A stretch of DNA of 64,000 nt from Todiramphus chloris collaris (GCA_025345505.1 JANVCC010000030.1:4080123-4144122), one strand, 5' to 3'. Shown: positions 1 to 9,040, counted from the first letter of the stretch. The notes: generated by a model from the sequence alone, not told the origin. Program-made: numbers and translations.

Positions 1-2864
1 TGCCTTTGTGCAATCTCGGGGTGATTGCATTGAAGTGGTAGGGGGTACGATCTGCCAGGAGGGACACTCTGCAAGGCTTCCTTTGACACCTGTGGCACCC
101 AAAAAGCTCTTAACCGGGCAAAGTGCTGTGATTCGCCCGGTCAGACAACAGTGCAGAGTCTGGCTCCTGCTCACCAACTCCAGCCATCTCTCCCAAAAAA
201 GACTTTAAATGACTTCACATTTTTCTTTACCAAAAGTGCTTTTTGAAGCATGTCAGGAGTGCAAGTAAACTTATAAAAGAGTCTGTCTAATCAGGTGTAC
301 GGTTCTCAGAATTTCTTTACTCTTTGTTATCTGAAAACCTGCAAATTGGAAAGCAAATGCTGGCAGGGCAAAGGTGCATTGTCACATTGCAAATGTCACC
401 TTAGGAAAGCTAGTTGTGAATGCTGACAGAAAGCCTACGACCCAGAAGTTGGTATTTGGGTTCAGTCTTGTGCATGGACACTATTTTTAGAAATGAACTC
501 AACTGAAAAAAAATCCTCATTTTCCATGTAAATGGCCATCTTGTTTAAATTCAGAGGAAAAAAACCCAAAACAACTGGGGTTAAGTGTAAGACCCACAAT
601 TCAATTTGCATGTGGAGTAATTCAGACTGTAATAGAAGCTTTGTCATGTTAAGGTTAGGTCTTTCCTGTGGCTGTTCAAGTGGGCTCGAAAGACTTTTTA
701 ACATGTTGCAGGATATTAAGGGGGGAAGGTTTGACCTACATCCATTTTTTTTCAGACCCACTTCTGCAGGTTTCATCACACTTCTCCTGTCTCACACGTG
801 GGACATTGCTGAGGGCAGGATAGGTGCCCAATTGCCTACATACAATTTCATCAGGAAAGGTATATGATTTATTGCCCTGTAAAGGGTTTTGACATGAAGC
901 CCGTGAAAAGCACTATATAAATGCCAATACAATATAAAACGTCACACAAATACTTTACTCATTAATTCCGACCCCATGCTTTTGTACTGGATAGAAATGG
1001 GAGTGAAATATGAATGTGTTCCTTATGCTTTAAAGGAAAAAATGCATTTGTGGAGTTTATACAGGCTGATGTGTTAACCTGCCTTTGTGGCTCCTTCAGA
1101 GAGAAGCAGGAAGAAGCCCACTCTTTGCCTGGTAGTAACACTGTGACTGAGAGCAGATAAAGCACCAACAAAGGGAAGCTCCACGGTGGTGGTGACAGTC
1201 CCTGGTCTGTGGTGCTTTTTTCATGACACAAACAGATGATTTCATTTTTCACTTCCAAATTTCATTGATTTCAGCACCCCTAGCTGGAAGCCTTTCTGCC
1301 ATCACCTCATTGCATTCTCCTCCACTCCTCCCCCTTAGATTTTGTCATATTAATCTCTTTAAACAGCTTAATAACCAAAGTTTCCCCAGTCTTCAGGCAT
1401 GGGACAGGCCCATTTCAGAAAATGGCTTCAGGAAAAGAAAACGTGCTCCACAGGAGCATTTTACTGACCCATTAGAGCTGAGCTTCGTTCTGTTGCCCAA
1501 AGGGGACAGCATCTCCTCAAAGCACACATCTTACCAGTCCCCAGCTCCTTCCCTTTGAGAAGCCACTGGGGGAGGCCAGAGAGAAAGGAAAAGGTCATGA
1601 GAGATACCAGCAAACCCCTTTCCATCTTCTGCAGGGGTTTTCTAGACTTGCCCCATTCAATTTGCTTAATGGGAGCCAGCCTGGCCCAGTTGGTATAAAT
1701 CCCCAAGCTCGTGTCTAACCAGCTGTGGTTTGCTCTCACCCGCTGACCTGCCTGCATGGTAGGGCTTCAGTTCTTTTAAACCTTCCTGCGTCAGCTTTAA
1801 CTACTGCTGAGTGCTGAGTAAAATTTACCCCATTCCTTTATTTTTATTTCAGGTTGCTTTTCAAATTCCTTTCCCCTTCCGTATTTCTCTGTGATTTTGT
1901 TTATTTCTATTCTATTTCTATTTTTGCTTTTAATAGGATGTTCGCTTTCTCCTGATCTCTGATGACATTTTTCCCTTTTCGTTTGTAGCGCTATTAATTC
2001 CCCTTGCTTCAATGTTTTGTCTACGTTCAGAACATGTTTGTTTTTCTCCAGTGGCCTGCAATTACTTTCCCTCTCCTCCTCTGTAATTTTTCCAATTATA
2101 TCTCCACTGGTGCTCCTTTAAGAGCAAGAAATGCAGGGGTTAACTTCTTTAGGATATGACTTTTTTGTCGAGGAAGTGCTTTAAATCTTGGGAAGGAGCT
2201 TGGCTTGAGGACACTGATTGCACTTCTCTTTGGTACATGAGGTTTTTAGTTGTGGTTAAAGTGTTGCATGTTTGAGATGGTCCTGCATTGCCACCTTTTT
2301 ACAGGACTCAGAATGGAGGCAAGTCTACCCTCCTGTGTCACCTTAAAACAGAGAATTCCAGCTCTTGGGTTTGGTGAAGCTTCTCTTCATTTTAGGTGAG
2401 GGACAGAGGACCATTGAGACTAAGGGACCAATGCAAAGTCTCACCGGAAATCTGTGATGTTCTCTGGAGTCCCCACTGACCAGGCTGGCCTCCACCCTGG
2501 GCTGTCACTGTAGCCTCTGGCCTGTCCATTGTACTCTGCTTTGTTGTCAGTTTCCGTGTTGTGGAAATGCAAGTCCTAGGGGCAGAAATGTCATGGTTGG
2601 AGTCCTGAACCATTTTCACGGGGAAATATTTCTCGAGGAGAATTTCTCATGGCTTACTGGTGTTCTGTGCTTGTCTCTCAACCTATGAATGCATTTCATT
2701 CTTCCCAGCCCTGGTGTTTTCAGTGGCACTTGTACCAGGGATGGGATAAGTCCAGGGCTGTGGAAATTCAGAGCAAGTTTTGCTTTGCTTCCTGGCAAGC
2801 GCCTATACCGCCCGTAAGCATGCGTCCCATCAAAACCCGCTTAAAACCTTATTTTCTTCCTCGC
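1..2864. other. upstream flank without recognisable gene
   Basis: AT-leaning single-copy sequence upstream of the first CpG island. The open frames on both strands are short and overlapping, with no domain, no splice-site arrangement and no retrogene signature. I recognise no transposon here. It is probably intergenic sequence 5' of the gene that starts near 7.4 kb; an unannotated non-coding transcript cannot be excluded. Confidence 0.6.
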
Positions 2865-2941
2865 CCCTGACTGTTGTCACCGGGGGGGGGGACGTCCGCC
2901 CGCGCTCCCACCCGGGACCGGCCCGCAGCGCCCAGTCGCCG

Positions 2942-2960
2942 CCGCCAGGGGGCGCCGCAG
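2942..2960 (+). promoter_or_regulatory. CTCF-like binding motif, copy 1
   Basis: The sequence CCGCCAGGGGGCGCCGCAG contains the core CCAGGGGGCGCC, which matches the established CTCF consensus (CCA-CCAGGGGGCGC) with only a flank difference. The G-rich strand is +, so by the usual orientation rule a loop anchored here would extend rightwards over the gene. Occupancy is an inference. Confidence 0.65.
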
Positions 2961-2971
2961 ACCGCGGGGAG

Positions 2972-2990
2972 CCGCGCAGGGGGCGCGCAG
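2972..2990 (+). promoter_or_regulatory. CTCF-like binding motif, copy 2
   Basis: CCGCGCAGGGGGCGCGCAG lies exactly 30 bases after copy 1, in the same orientation. It keeps the AGGGGGCGC core but has G for C two bases before it. A third, weaker GCGCAGGGG-containing stretch follows near 2994-3007. Closely spaced parallel CTCF sites are known to strengthen boundary anchors. Confidence 0.5.
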
Positions 2991-3249
2991 CGGTGCGCAG
3001 GGGCCGGTGAGAACCCCGGTAACCGCGCGGCTCCGCGGCCCTTCTGGCGGGCGGCCAGCGGCGCAGCCCCGCGGGCGTTAGCCGCGGGTTTGTCCCCAAG
3101 GACGGGTCGAGGAGCGTCACCGGGGAGCGGCGGGGGACCCGGCGTTTTCTTCTCCACCACCCCCGCCACAAAGTCGTTTTAAAGGCACGGAGTCAGACAG
3201 GGAGGTTTTGTGCAGGCGTGTGCGTACAACACGGTGCAAAAGAAGGGAC

Positions 3250-3268
3250 AAAAAAAAAAAAAAAAAAA
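3250..3268. repeat. A homopolymer (19)
   Basis: An uninterrupted run of 19 A just after the distal CpG island. There is no upstream sequence resembling a retrocopy, so it reads as a simple repeat. Confidence 0.9.
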
Positions 3269-3674
3269 GTGTTCATAATAGGTTTGTTAAGGAATTGGGT
3301 AAGTCAGAGGGAGGAAAATTAAATGTCTGGTGCTTACACGACGGCATGTTTTACAAGGGAGAAGGAAACTGCGCAGAAAATGCATAGGCTTTTATTGTTG
3401 GTTTTCATTGCCTGTATTGTGGTGGATGCTTTATGCTACGGAGAGCAAGTTTAATTGAACCAGATCGCTGATTTCATATAGTAGGGGGAATGGAGTGGGG
3501 GGTTTTTTGTTTTGGTTTCGGAGTTAACCGTTTCGGGGACTAGAGATAGGTAGGACTGGGCTCTGCAGCCTCCGAGTTTTGAGCCAGCAAATAAAAACAC
3601 ATTACATAAAAACAAACACCAAGCTCGGTTATCACAAGCCTCAATCTCTCGCTATTATTTTCCCTTGTATTTGG

Positions 3675-3677
<3 letters not shown>

Positions 3678-3703
<26 letters not shown>
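3678..3703. repeat. T homopolymer (26)
   Basis: An uninterrupted run of 26 T in unique sequence. The opposite strand would read as poly(A), but no recognisable retroposon body lies next to it. Confidence 0.9.
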
Positions 3704-3710
<7 letters not shown>

Positions 3711-3921
3711 ATCTGTCGTTCCCAGCCTTTTCCAGGATTGCAAAGCAAAGTGGACAGATTCCATGTGACCACCTAGTACCGGAGGCATTTTCTACTGGGA
3801 AACTTTGGAGTGGTTTTCTCCTTGCCTTTCCTTCTGAGAGCTCAGAAAAGAAAATGTGCAATCTTCCCAGTGATTAAAGTCTCCGTATTTGTCTTCAGAC
3901 TTATCGGGTTTATCCAAACTT

Positions 3922-3954
3922 TTGTGTGAGTGTGATAGTGAGTGTGTGTGTGTA
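3922..3954. repeat. imperfect TG dinucleotide repeat
   Basis: Alternating TG/TGAG units, with GTGTGTGTGTGT at the end, form a short interrupted microsatellite. Confidence 0.8.
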
Positions 3955-4023
3955 TTCCCCCCCTCTTCTGTGCATTTGTAAAGTAGCCCCATCTAGCAAT
4001 GATAAATATCCCTGTTGATCACT

Positions 4024-4034
4024 TGATTGATTAC
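4024..4034 (+). promoter_or_regulatory. PBX/HOX-like composite motif
   Basis: TGATTGATTAC combines a TGAT half-site with a GATTAC/ATTA-type half-site. This matches the TGATTGAT form described for PBX-HOX heterodimers. It is a single short motif, so functional use is only a suggestion; its position between two CpG islands near a developmental gene is compatible. Confidence 0.3.
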
Positions 4035-4319
4035 CTCTCGGAAAGGTCACGCGGGCTTGCAGTAATTTCCTTTTGCCTAAGGCTCCCTTTTCACTTTTAC
4101 TCCCGCACGACAGCTCCAAGTATACAGGATCTTTATTTTTGATTTTTAACCCCTAAATAGCTCCCCGAAAACAATGCGTTGGTGAAAAGAAGGAGGGAAA
4201 TCAGCCGACGGGTTCGCGCTGCCCCAGCCCTCGCCGCGCTCTCCCGGGGTGGGTTTGGGGAGGGAGAGCCTCCCTCCTCTGCTCTCCTGTGGACTGAGAA
4301 TTCGGATTTAAACAACCAG

Positions 4320-4800
4320 ACAAGCTATTAATTTACCCATGCTACCCAGGGTCCTGAACCCAATTAATTTCTAATAATTACAGCCCAAGGGGGCTGGAGA
4401 GATCCCTCTGCCTCTTTCTAGCCTTGCCACTTCGCGGCACCGAGGTCAGCATATAATAATAAAGTGTATATTTTGAAAGTGATCAGCAGAACAGTGAGTT
4501 ATTGCAATGAATGAAAATTGTTTCCATTTTGGCTAATTGAGCCCGCGGCTGAAAGCTGGAGTTCTGAAACTAAATAAAGAGGACTGTTTCATTTCGACGG
4601 GGACTGGAAATCCCTGCATAGCTTTTCGGTCACACAGCAAGAAGCTTAATTTTTTAACAGCAAACCTGAAATCAAGCGTTGGGTAAACAGTATTAATAAT
4701 TGCATTACAATGATTAAATTAATCTTCCTGGTAGCTAGGAGAATATAGATTGAGATTGAATAACATGATGTAAAGTTCACTGCACAAAGACAATAGCACA
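4320..4800. promoter_or_regulatory. homeodomain-motif-dense upstream element (candidate)
   Basis: AT-rich sequence between CpG islands, packed with TAAT/ATTA cores: near 4328 (ATTAATTT), 4362-4380 (CAATTAATTTCTAATAATTA), about 4531 (GCTAATTGAG), and a cluster at about 4692-4727 with five cores. It keeps scattered CpGs (about 4435, 4545, 4597, 4628) where neutral AT-rich sequence would usually have lost them. This pattern is typical of constrained enhancers beside developmental regulators. That is an inference from composition only. Confidence 0.4.
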
Positions 4801-5089
4801 ACAAATACCTCGATGAAGAATTCCAACTTTTCTCCAAGTAGGCTGCGGGGCTCGTTCAATTATAATTTAAGGAAGAGAAAATTTCCTGTTACGGGGAATG
4901 CACTGAAACCTGTGTGTGAGGGGGTGCGTTTGGTCTCCCAGCCTGTGCTAAATAGATTTAATTCCAACCACTCCGTCCAGAAAAAAAATCCCCAAAAAAC
5001 TAAACAAGCAAATGAACAAAAACCAAAACAAAAAAAAAACCAAGCCAAAATTTAAATACTTTGTTTTTTTGTCCGTGGATTTGCTGAAA

Positions 5090-5990
5090 ACGAGCCCTCA
5101 TCCCCGCGAGCAGCCGCTTCCCACCCGAGAGGGAAACGGAGGCTGCAGGCACGGAGGAGGTTCCCCGCACGAAGGAAACGGATTCCCCGGGGAGCTGGCC
5201 GGGACCTTTCGGGGACGGGGGCGAGCCTGGCCGGGCTGCGGCGAGGGGTGCCTAGGGTCTCCGGGCGGGCGGCGGAGAGCGACCGGGAGGCGGCCCGAGA
5301 CAGCGGCCGTGTGCCCCGGGCGGGCGGCGCGGCACCTGCTGGGCTCCCGGGCCGGCTGGGACTGCGGGCAGGTGGCGGTGACAGGCGGGTGCCGCGGCTG
5401 AGGTCATGGCTGCCCGCCCGGGAAACCCGCATCTGTGCGCCCGGCCCGGCCACGGGGCTCCCACGCGTGTTCTGCCGTCCGAGTGGGAACGGGATCCCCG
5501 GGCAGGGGGAAGGACTCGCACCCTTGTCGCGGACGACGGTTTTGCCGGGGTCTCCGCTTAAACTGGGGGGCGGGAGGCTCCGGGAGAGTTTTGTGAAGTT
5601 CCCGGGCATTTTCGATTCTCCCAAGTGAACGTGCGCAGCGGGTCGCTGCGGGGGGATGATTTGGGGACACCCCGGTGCAGCCCCGAAAGGAGAGGCACTG
5701 CCTGGGAGCGAGGTCTGGGGTCGGCTAGTGCTCGTCCCCCCGAGGGCAGCCTCGGCCCCCGCACATCCCCCGCGCAGCCCCGGCCCTGCCTCCGCCGGGG
5801 CAGAGGGGCCCAGCTCCTCCCGGGACCGCCCGGTCTGGGCATCCCGGGGGATGAGGGGGGGCCGCGGCTGCGGCTGCGGGACGCCGAGCCCAGTACGGGT
5901 GTGTGGCCACGCAGCGCCCTGCCCTCCTGCCCCTCCTGCTCGGGGGGCGGTAGGTGCACCTCTGCCCGGCGGCAGGGGGTGGCGGGGTGG
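5090..5990. promoter_or_regulatory. CpG island upstream of the promoter
   Basis: About 900 bases of CpG-dense, GC-rich sequence with many GGGCGG/CCGCCC-type Sp1/KLF boxes (for example 5260-5275). Long open frames on both strands arise because GC-rich DNA is poor in stop codons. They are low-complexity Arg/Pro/Gly/Ala mixtures without domains, so I do not call them genes. It may be part of a broad promoter domain or contain an alternative start site. Confidence 0.75.
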
Positions 5991-6017
5991 GCACAGAGCA
6001 GCTGCGTGGCCATGAAG

Positions 6018-6064
<47 letters not shown>
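6018..6064. repeat. A homopolymer (47)
   Basis: A run of 47 A separates two CpG-rich blocks and is the longest homopolymer in the window. The sequence before it is CpG island rather than a transposon body, so it looks like an expanded A tract. Exact length is likely uncertain in the assembly. Confidence 0.85.
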
Positions 6065-6067
<3 letters not shown>

Positions 6068-6084
6068 AATTTGCAAATTAAAAA

Positions 6085-6350
6085 GAACGTCGGACATCAA
6101 GGACGGCTCCTCAGAACGGGTTCAAGTGCTAGCGACTGTCTGCCGGTGTTTGGGGGAGCAGTGTGGGATACGCAGTGCCCCCGCCCCACGTCCCGGGAGA
6201 GGAGGGGGTGTCACCGGTGGGGTGCGGGGGGGCAGGCCGGGTTGGGCGCTCCGCGGGCGGTCCCGATCCGCAGCACCGGCATCCGTGGGGGTGGGGGTGG
6301 AGGTGGGGGAGGGCAGGGCAAGGGGGGGGTGTTGAAGGGGGAAGGGGCGA
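6085..6350. promoter_or_regulatory. CpG-rich, G-rich block
   Basis: Continuation of the upstream CpG island after the A tract. The right half (about 6284-6345) is strongly G-rich on the + strand, with repeated GGGGG runs and G-quadruplex potential. No coding signal. Confidence 0.6.
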
Positions 6351-6939
6351 TGTTGAGGATTTTATTAAAACAAAAAGTTGAGCAGCGTGTATGTACTGGC
6401 GCAGCCCCGAGTCTGAAAGATTGTAATTTTCTTTTATGGTGTCTGGCAGGATTTGCAACAGATATTAATGGGAACATAAATAGCGCATGGAAGGTATTGA
6501 ACAAAACTGTTTAATGCAAGGAGGTTGTACCAGAGGAAAATCTATATGTAGTTTGGATTGATTCATACCTCGGACACAGCCATCCCCTAAAGGAGTTCCC
6601 AATTTCTGCGCGCTCCCTCTTTGATTGGCAAACCCTGTAATTAAAACAGATTAGAGCGGTCAGTGTTACTGTTTTAAAAGCGTTTTTTTCCTGCCCGACT
6701 GGTGGTGGCTGAGCCGAGTTCAAGGTGGGGAAAAAGTGTGTGCGCTGGCAAAGCGCGCAGTTTAATGGTACGCATACATAATAAAACATATAATCAAATT
6801 ATATCTCTCTGTCTATATACACGCAGAGATCTACGATAATTGCGGCCGGGTGACAATAAACTAGTTAAATATTGCACAGACGCCAGAACAGTATTAATAT
6901 CCCATTAGAAAAAAAAATATTAAAAAAGGGCATAAAGGT
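6351..6939. promoter_or_regulatory. AT-rich promoter-proximal flank
   Basis: AT-leaning sequence directly before the promoter island, with several TTAAT/ATTA cores (about 6466, 6640, 6893) and an AT-rich stretch at about 6780-6920. No TATA box can be tied to a start site. Its distinct composition between two CpG islands suggests a proximal regulatory region; nothing here is coding. Confidence 0.35.
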
Positions 6940-7109
6940 GTCAATTCTTCCGCCCCCCAGCGCGTGCCCCGGCGGGAGCGCAGCTCTCCCCCGCCCTAAC
7001 CCCTCCCGGCTGCCCCACGGCCGCTGTCGCGGAGCCCGGCGGCGGCTGCCCGCCTCGTCCCGGCCCGTCCCGGCCCCGGTGCCGGCTGTCAGGGTCCCCA
7101 CCGGCGGTG

Positions 7110-7232
7110 ATGGATCGCTGCAAACTTTTTTTTGGCGGCGCTGAAATGTTGAAGAGCGGGGGGGAGCCGCCCGTGCGCATGTGCGAAGGTGTCCAAACTG
7201 ACAATGCTGGAGAGATAGCGAGCCGGGATTGA
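7110..7232 (+). CDS. candidate upstream ORF in the MECOM 5' leader (40 codons)
   Basis: An ATG at 7110-7112 with G at -3 and G at +4 (good initiation context) opens a 40-codon frame ending at TGA 7230-7232, 152 bases before the main ATG. Two further ATGs are in frame (7146 and about 7179), and a separate 4-codon frame starts at 7204. The main start is in a different frame, so this cannot be an amino-terminal extension without splicing. The peptide has no recognised domain. If the transcript starts upstream of 7110, established uORF behaviour predicts reduced translation of the main frame. It may also be chance, or lie outside the mRNA if transcription begins further in. Confidence 0.35.
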   Translation: MDRCKLFFGGAEMLKSGGEPPVRMCEGVQTDNAGEIASRD

Positions 7233-7384
7233 GAGAAAGGGAGAGTGTGTGTGCGGGAGAGGGAGAGGAGAGAGGGAGAGGGGGAGCGAAAAAGGAGGAA
7301 AAGCTCCGGGAGGAGGAAAAAACCCCCAAAGGCCCCCCACCCCCACCCCAAGCCCACGCCAGCATCGGCCGCGGGACTGGCAGC

Positions 7385-7421
7385 ATGCGATCCAAAGGCA
7401 GGGCGAGGAAGCTGGCCGCAA
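7385..7421 (+). CDS. MECOM: MECOM first coding exon (MDS1-EVI1 / PRDM3 amino terminus), partial
   Basis: Twelve full codons (MRSKGRARKLAA) plus one base, followed by a GT donor. This matches the start of the long MDS1-EVI1 isoform of MECOM, which in human reads MRSKGRARKLATNN; here Thr12 is Ala by a single A-to-G change, and the split codon beginning with A fits Asn13. The full protein is a nuclear PR/SET-domain zinc-finger regulator linked to H3K9 methylation and blood stem-cell and craniofacial development; those domains lie in later exons outside this window. The ATG has A at -3. The paralogue PRDM16 also begins similarly (MRSKARARKLAK), but Gly5 and the codon pattern favour MECOM. PRDM16 remains the main alternative. 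Confidence 0.78.
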
Positions 7422-7427
7422 GTAGGT
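7419..7427 (+). other. MECOM: 5' splice donor of the first coding exon
   Basis: CAA|GTAGGT: GT at 7422-7423 with A at +3, G at +5 and T at +6, but A rather than G at -1 and G at +4. Using it gives a phase-1 exon end that matches the MECOM amino-terminal codon layout. A second possible donor, TAG|GTGCAA at 7426, would change the phase and is less likely. Confidence 0.7.
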
Positions 7428-7550
7428 GCAATCCCCCTTTCTCTTGGCTTTTCCCCCTCCCTCTCTGCCATGTTGCATAGACATGTCTGATGCGGCGCGG
7501 AGCTCGCAGGCAACCTGCAGCATCCCCCTCCCCTCTCCCTCCTCCCTGCC

Positions 7551-7580
7551 CGGCTCGGCTCAGCTCGGCTCGGCCCGGCG
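7551..7580. repeat. degenerate CGGCT pentamer repeat
   Basis: CGGCTCGGCTCAGCTCGGCT continuing into CGGCCCGG: five to six imperfect 5-bp units just downstream of exon 1, in the CpG island. Confidence 0.7.
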
Positions 7581-7582
7581 GT

Positions 7583-7606
7583 GGGGACCGGGGTGGGGGT
7601 GGGGGG
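7583..7606 (+). other. predicted G-quadruplex motif
   Basis: Four G runs (4, 4, 5 and 6 bases) separated by loops of 3, 1 and 1 bases (ACC, T, T), which is a textbook short-loop G4. It lies about 160 bases past the splice donor on the non-template strand of MECOM, where G4 and R-loop formation would favour an open promoter. Formation in cells is an inference. Confidence 0.6.
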
Positions 7607-7736
7607 TGCTGCGGCCGGAGCCGGTCTGGGGACTGCGGGAGGTGGGGAAGGAGTTGAGGAAAAGTTCAGTGGCGAGCGCTGGAAGTTGCTGCTGCTGCCG
7701 GGGGCTGGAGTGTGTGTGTGTGGGGGTGCCGGGGAA

Positions 7737-7759
7737 GGGGGGGGGGGGGGGGGGGGGGG
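7737..7759. repeat. G homopolymer (23)
   Basis: Twenty-three consecutive G, followed directly by five C. It belongs to the G-rich stretch downstream of exon 1; such runs are error-prone in sequencing, so length is uncertain. Confidence 0.85.
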
Positions 7760-7984
7760 CCCCCGGCCCTATAGGGGGGGCTGTGGGCTGGCGGCAGGGC
7801 TGGGGGCCGCGGGGGGGTTGTGTATGTGAGGGGGTGTGAGACTGTGTGTGCGTGTGCACGGAGGGGCAGCGGCAGCTCCGCGGGGGAGGCGGCGAGCCCC
7901 GGGCGCAGGTAGCCGGTGCGGAGCTACCGGGAGTTCTCCGCTCCGCCGCGGGCTTGTGCCAAAAAACATCGTGTCCTTCCACAA

Positions 7985-7995
7985 CCCCCCCCCCC
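7985..7995. repeat. C homopolymer (11)
   Basis: Eleven C in a row inside the promoter CpG island. Confidence 0.85.
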
Positions 7996-8399
7996 GCCAC
8001 CCGCAGTTGCTCGTGGGAGCGGAGCGTGCGTGGGGCGTCGCGGAACTGGGTGGGGGGGGGCGGGGGTGTCGCGGTAGCTGCCCCGCATGGCCGGGATGTC
8101 CCGGGCGAGCTTGGGGGGGGAAACTGAGGGGGGCAGCGGTGCGGCCGGGCAGCGAGGAGCGTTTCCCAGCCTGATGGAGTCACCCGCTACAAGTTGATGT
8201 AAATGTTGTAATTTCAGGCGCTTTTCCAGCACTTTTTTATCCAGTTTGGCCGCCCGAAGGTCTCAGTGCCGCGAGGCGAGGGCTCGGCCGTCCACACGCA
8301 AAGCCCGACTTATTTAATTATTTGTCTTACGCTCACCCCATCTGTTTCTCCTTTATGATAGGGATCTTTGCTTCTAACTGCTGCAGTGTTGGGTCTTTG

Positions 8400-8433
8400 T
8401 TTTTCTTTCTGTTTTTCTAAAAAGAAAGAAAAA
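8400..8433. repeat. pyrimidine/purine inverted repeat
   Basis: TTTTTCTTTCT (8400-8410) and AGAAAGAAAAA (8423-8433) are exact reverse complements separated by 12 bases. The low-complexity composition means chance is plausible. Confidence 0.5.
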
Positions 8434-8628
8434 AAAAAAGAGGGAATCGACAACAAAACTTCGCCAGCTTTCGCGTCCTATTTTAAAAGCAGCTGATGTC
8501 TTTATTTTCTCTGACACATCTGGGCAAGTTTCATTTGATATCCATGGCGATGGCAACTCACATTCCCGAGTGAAAAAAAACTGGGCAGGCGAAAAAGAAA
8601 AAAAAAGTCAGACGAAATGTTGCATAAG

Positions 8629-8641
8629 TTGCGTGACGTAA
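8629..8641 (+). promoter_or_regulatory. CRE/bZIP-like motif
   Basis: TTGCGTGACGTAA contains TGACGTAA, a CREB/ATF-type half-palindrome, and is preceded by TTGCATAA, a C/EBP or PAR-bZIP-like half-site, about 10 bases upstream. It lies in CpG-retaining sequence just beyond the promoter island. It is a motif match only. Confidence 0.3.
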
Positions 8642-8911
8642 AAAGCAGATGCTTATTTACTCTTTATTTGTGAAGGGGGAGGGGGGGAGAATACAGGAGC
8701 ATGGAAAAGGGGAAGCGAAATATGTCTCCGGATCATCATCAGCTTTTCTGTGAACCTTAACAATAACAGCAGCAACCTGCGCTTGATTAGGTGATTCTAA
8801 AGTGGATAATCCAGCACCCACAATTTGAAAACCAATCTATTGTTGAATCTCCAGGTTGCCATCCCTGCTTTGGAATTAATTACAGAAAAAAAAAAAATCT
8901 TACGTCCCCGA

Positions 8912-9040
8912 CCAAAGCCGTCAAGTTTCCTTGCTTTCCCTTGCTTTCCCCGCTGCACAGCGTTGCAAGACTGCTCCAAAGCCGTCTGGTTTCCTTGCCT
9001 TTCCCTTGCTTTTCTCGCTGCGCAGCGATGCAGGGCTGCT
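8912..9040. repeat. imperfect tandem duplication, 64-65 bp unit, two copies
   Basis: Copy 1 (8912-8975) and copy 2 (8976-9040) both begin CCAAAGCCGTC and end near GCTGCT, sharing a TTCCTTGC...TTTCCCTTGCTTT core and a CGCTGC-CAGCG hairpin-like centre, with about ten differences. They lie directly head to tail. The divergence suggests the duplication is not very recent. It is upstream of the CAG tract in the first intron. Confidence 0.85.

Larger units (their letters stand above)
2865..3170. promoter_or_regulatory. distal CpG island
   Basis: About 300 bases of very GC-rich, CpG-dense sequence begin abruptly after AT-leaning sequence and start with a 10-G run at 2882-2891. The dense CpG implies a germline-unmethylated region. 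It lies about 4.4 kb before the coding exon. It could be an upstream alternative promoter or an insulator; the two CTCF-like motifs inside it favour the latter. No coding frame here looks genuine. Confidence 0.75.
6940..8320 (+). promoter_or_regulatory. MECOM (MDS1-EVI1) promoter CpG island
   Basis: A CpG-dense region of about 1.4 kb surrounding the first coding exon. No TATA box is evident, which fits a CpG-island promoter with dispersed start sites. A GA-rich purine tract (about 7230-7330) lies in the presumed 5' leader. Past the splice donor the + strand becomes very G-rich (7567-7830), so GC skew is positive downstream of the likely start. The exact start site cannot be read from sequence alone. 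Confidence 0.75.

Noticed and set aside
1270-1291. Possible REST/NRSE site (TTCAGCACC)
   Set aside because: Only the left half matches; the right half does not follow the consensus.
5052-6514. Long overlapping open frames on both strands in the CpG island (up to 236 codons)
   Set aside because: GC-rich DNA has few stop codons. The translations are low-complexity Arg/Pro/Gly/Ala mixtures, include poly-Lys or poly-Phe from the A tract, and show no domain.
7385-7421. Assignment to PRDM16
   Set aside because: Residue 5 is Gly as in MECOM, the codon pattern is closer to MECOM by my recollection, and the AT-leaning intron fits the MECOM chromosome better than a GC-rich microchromosome; kept only as the alternative.
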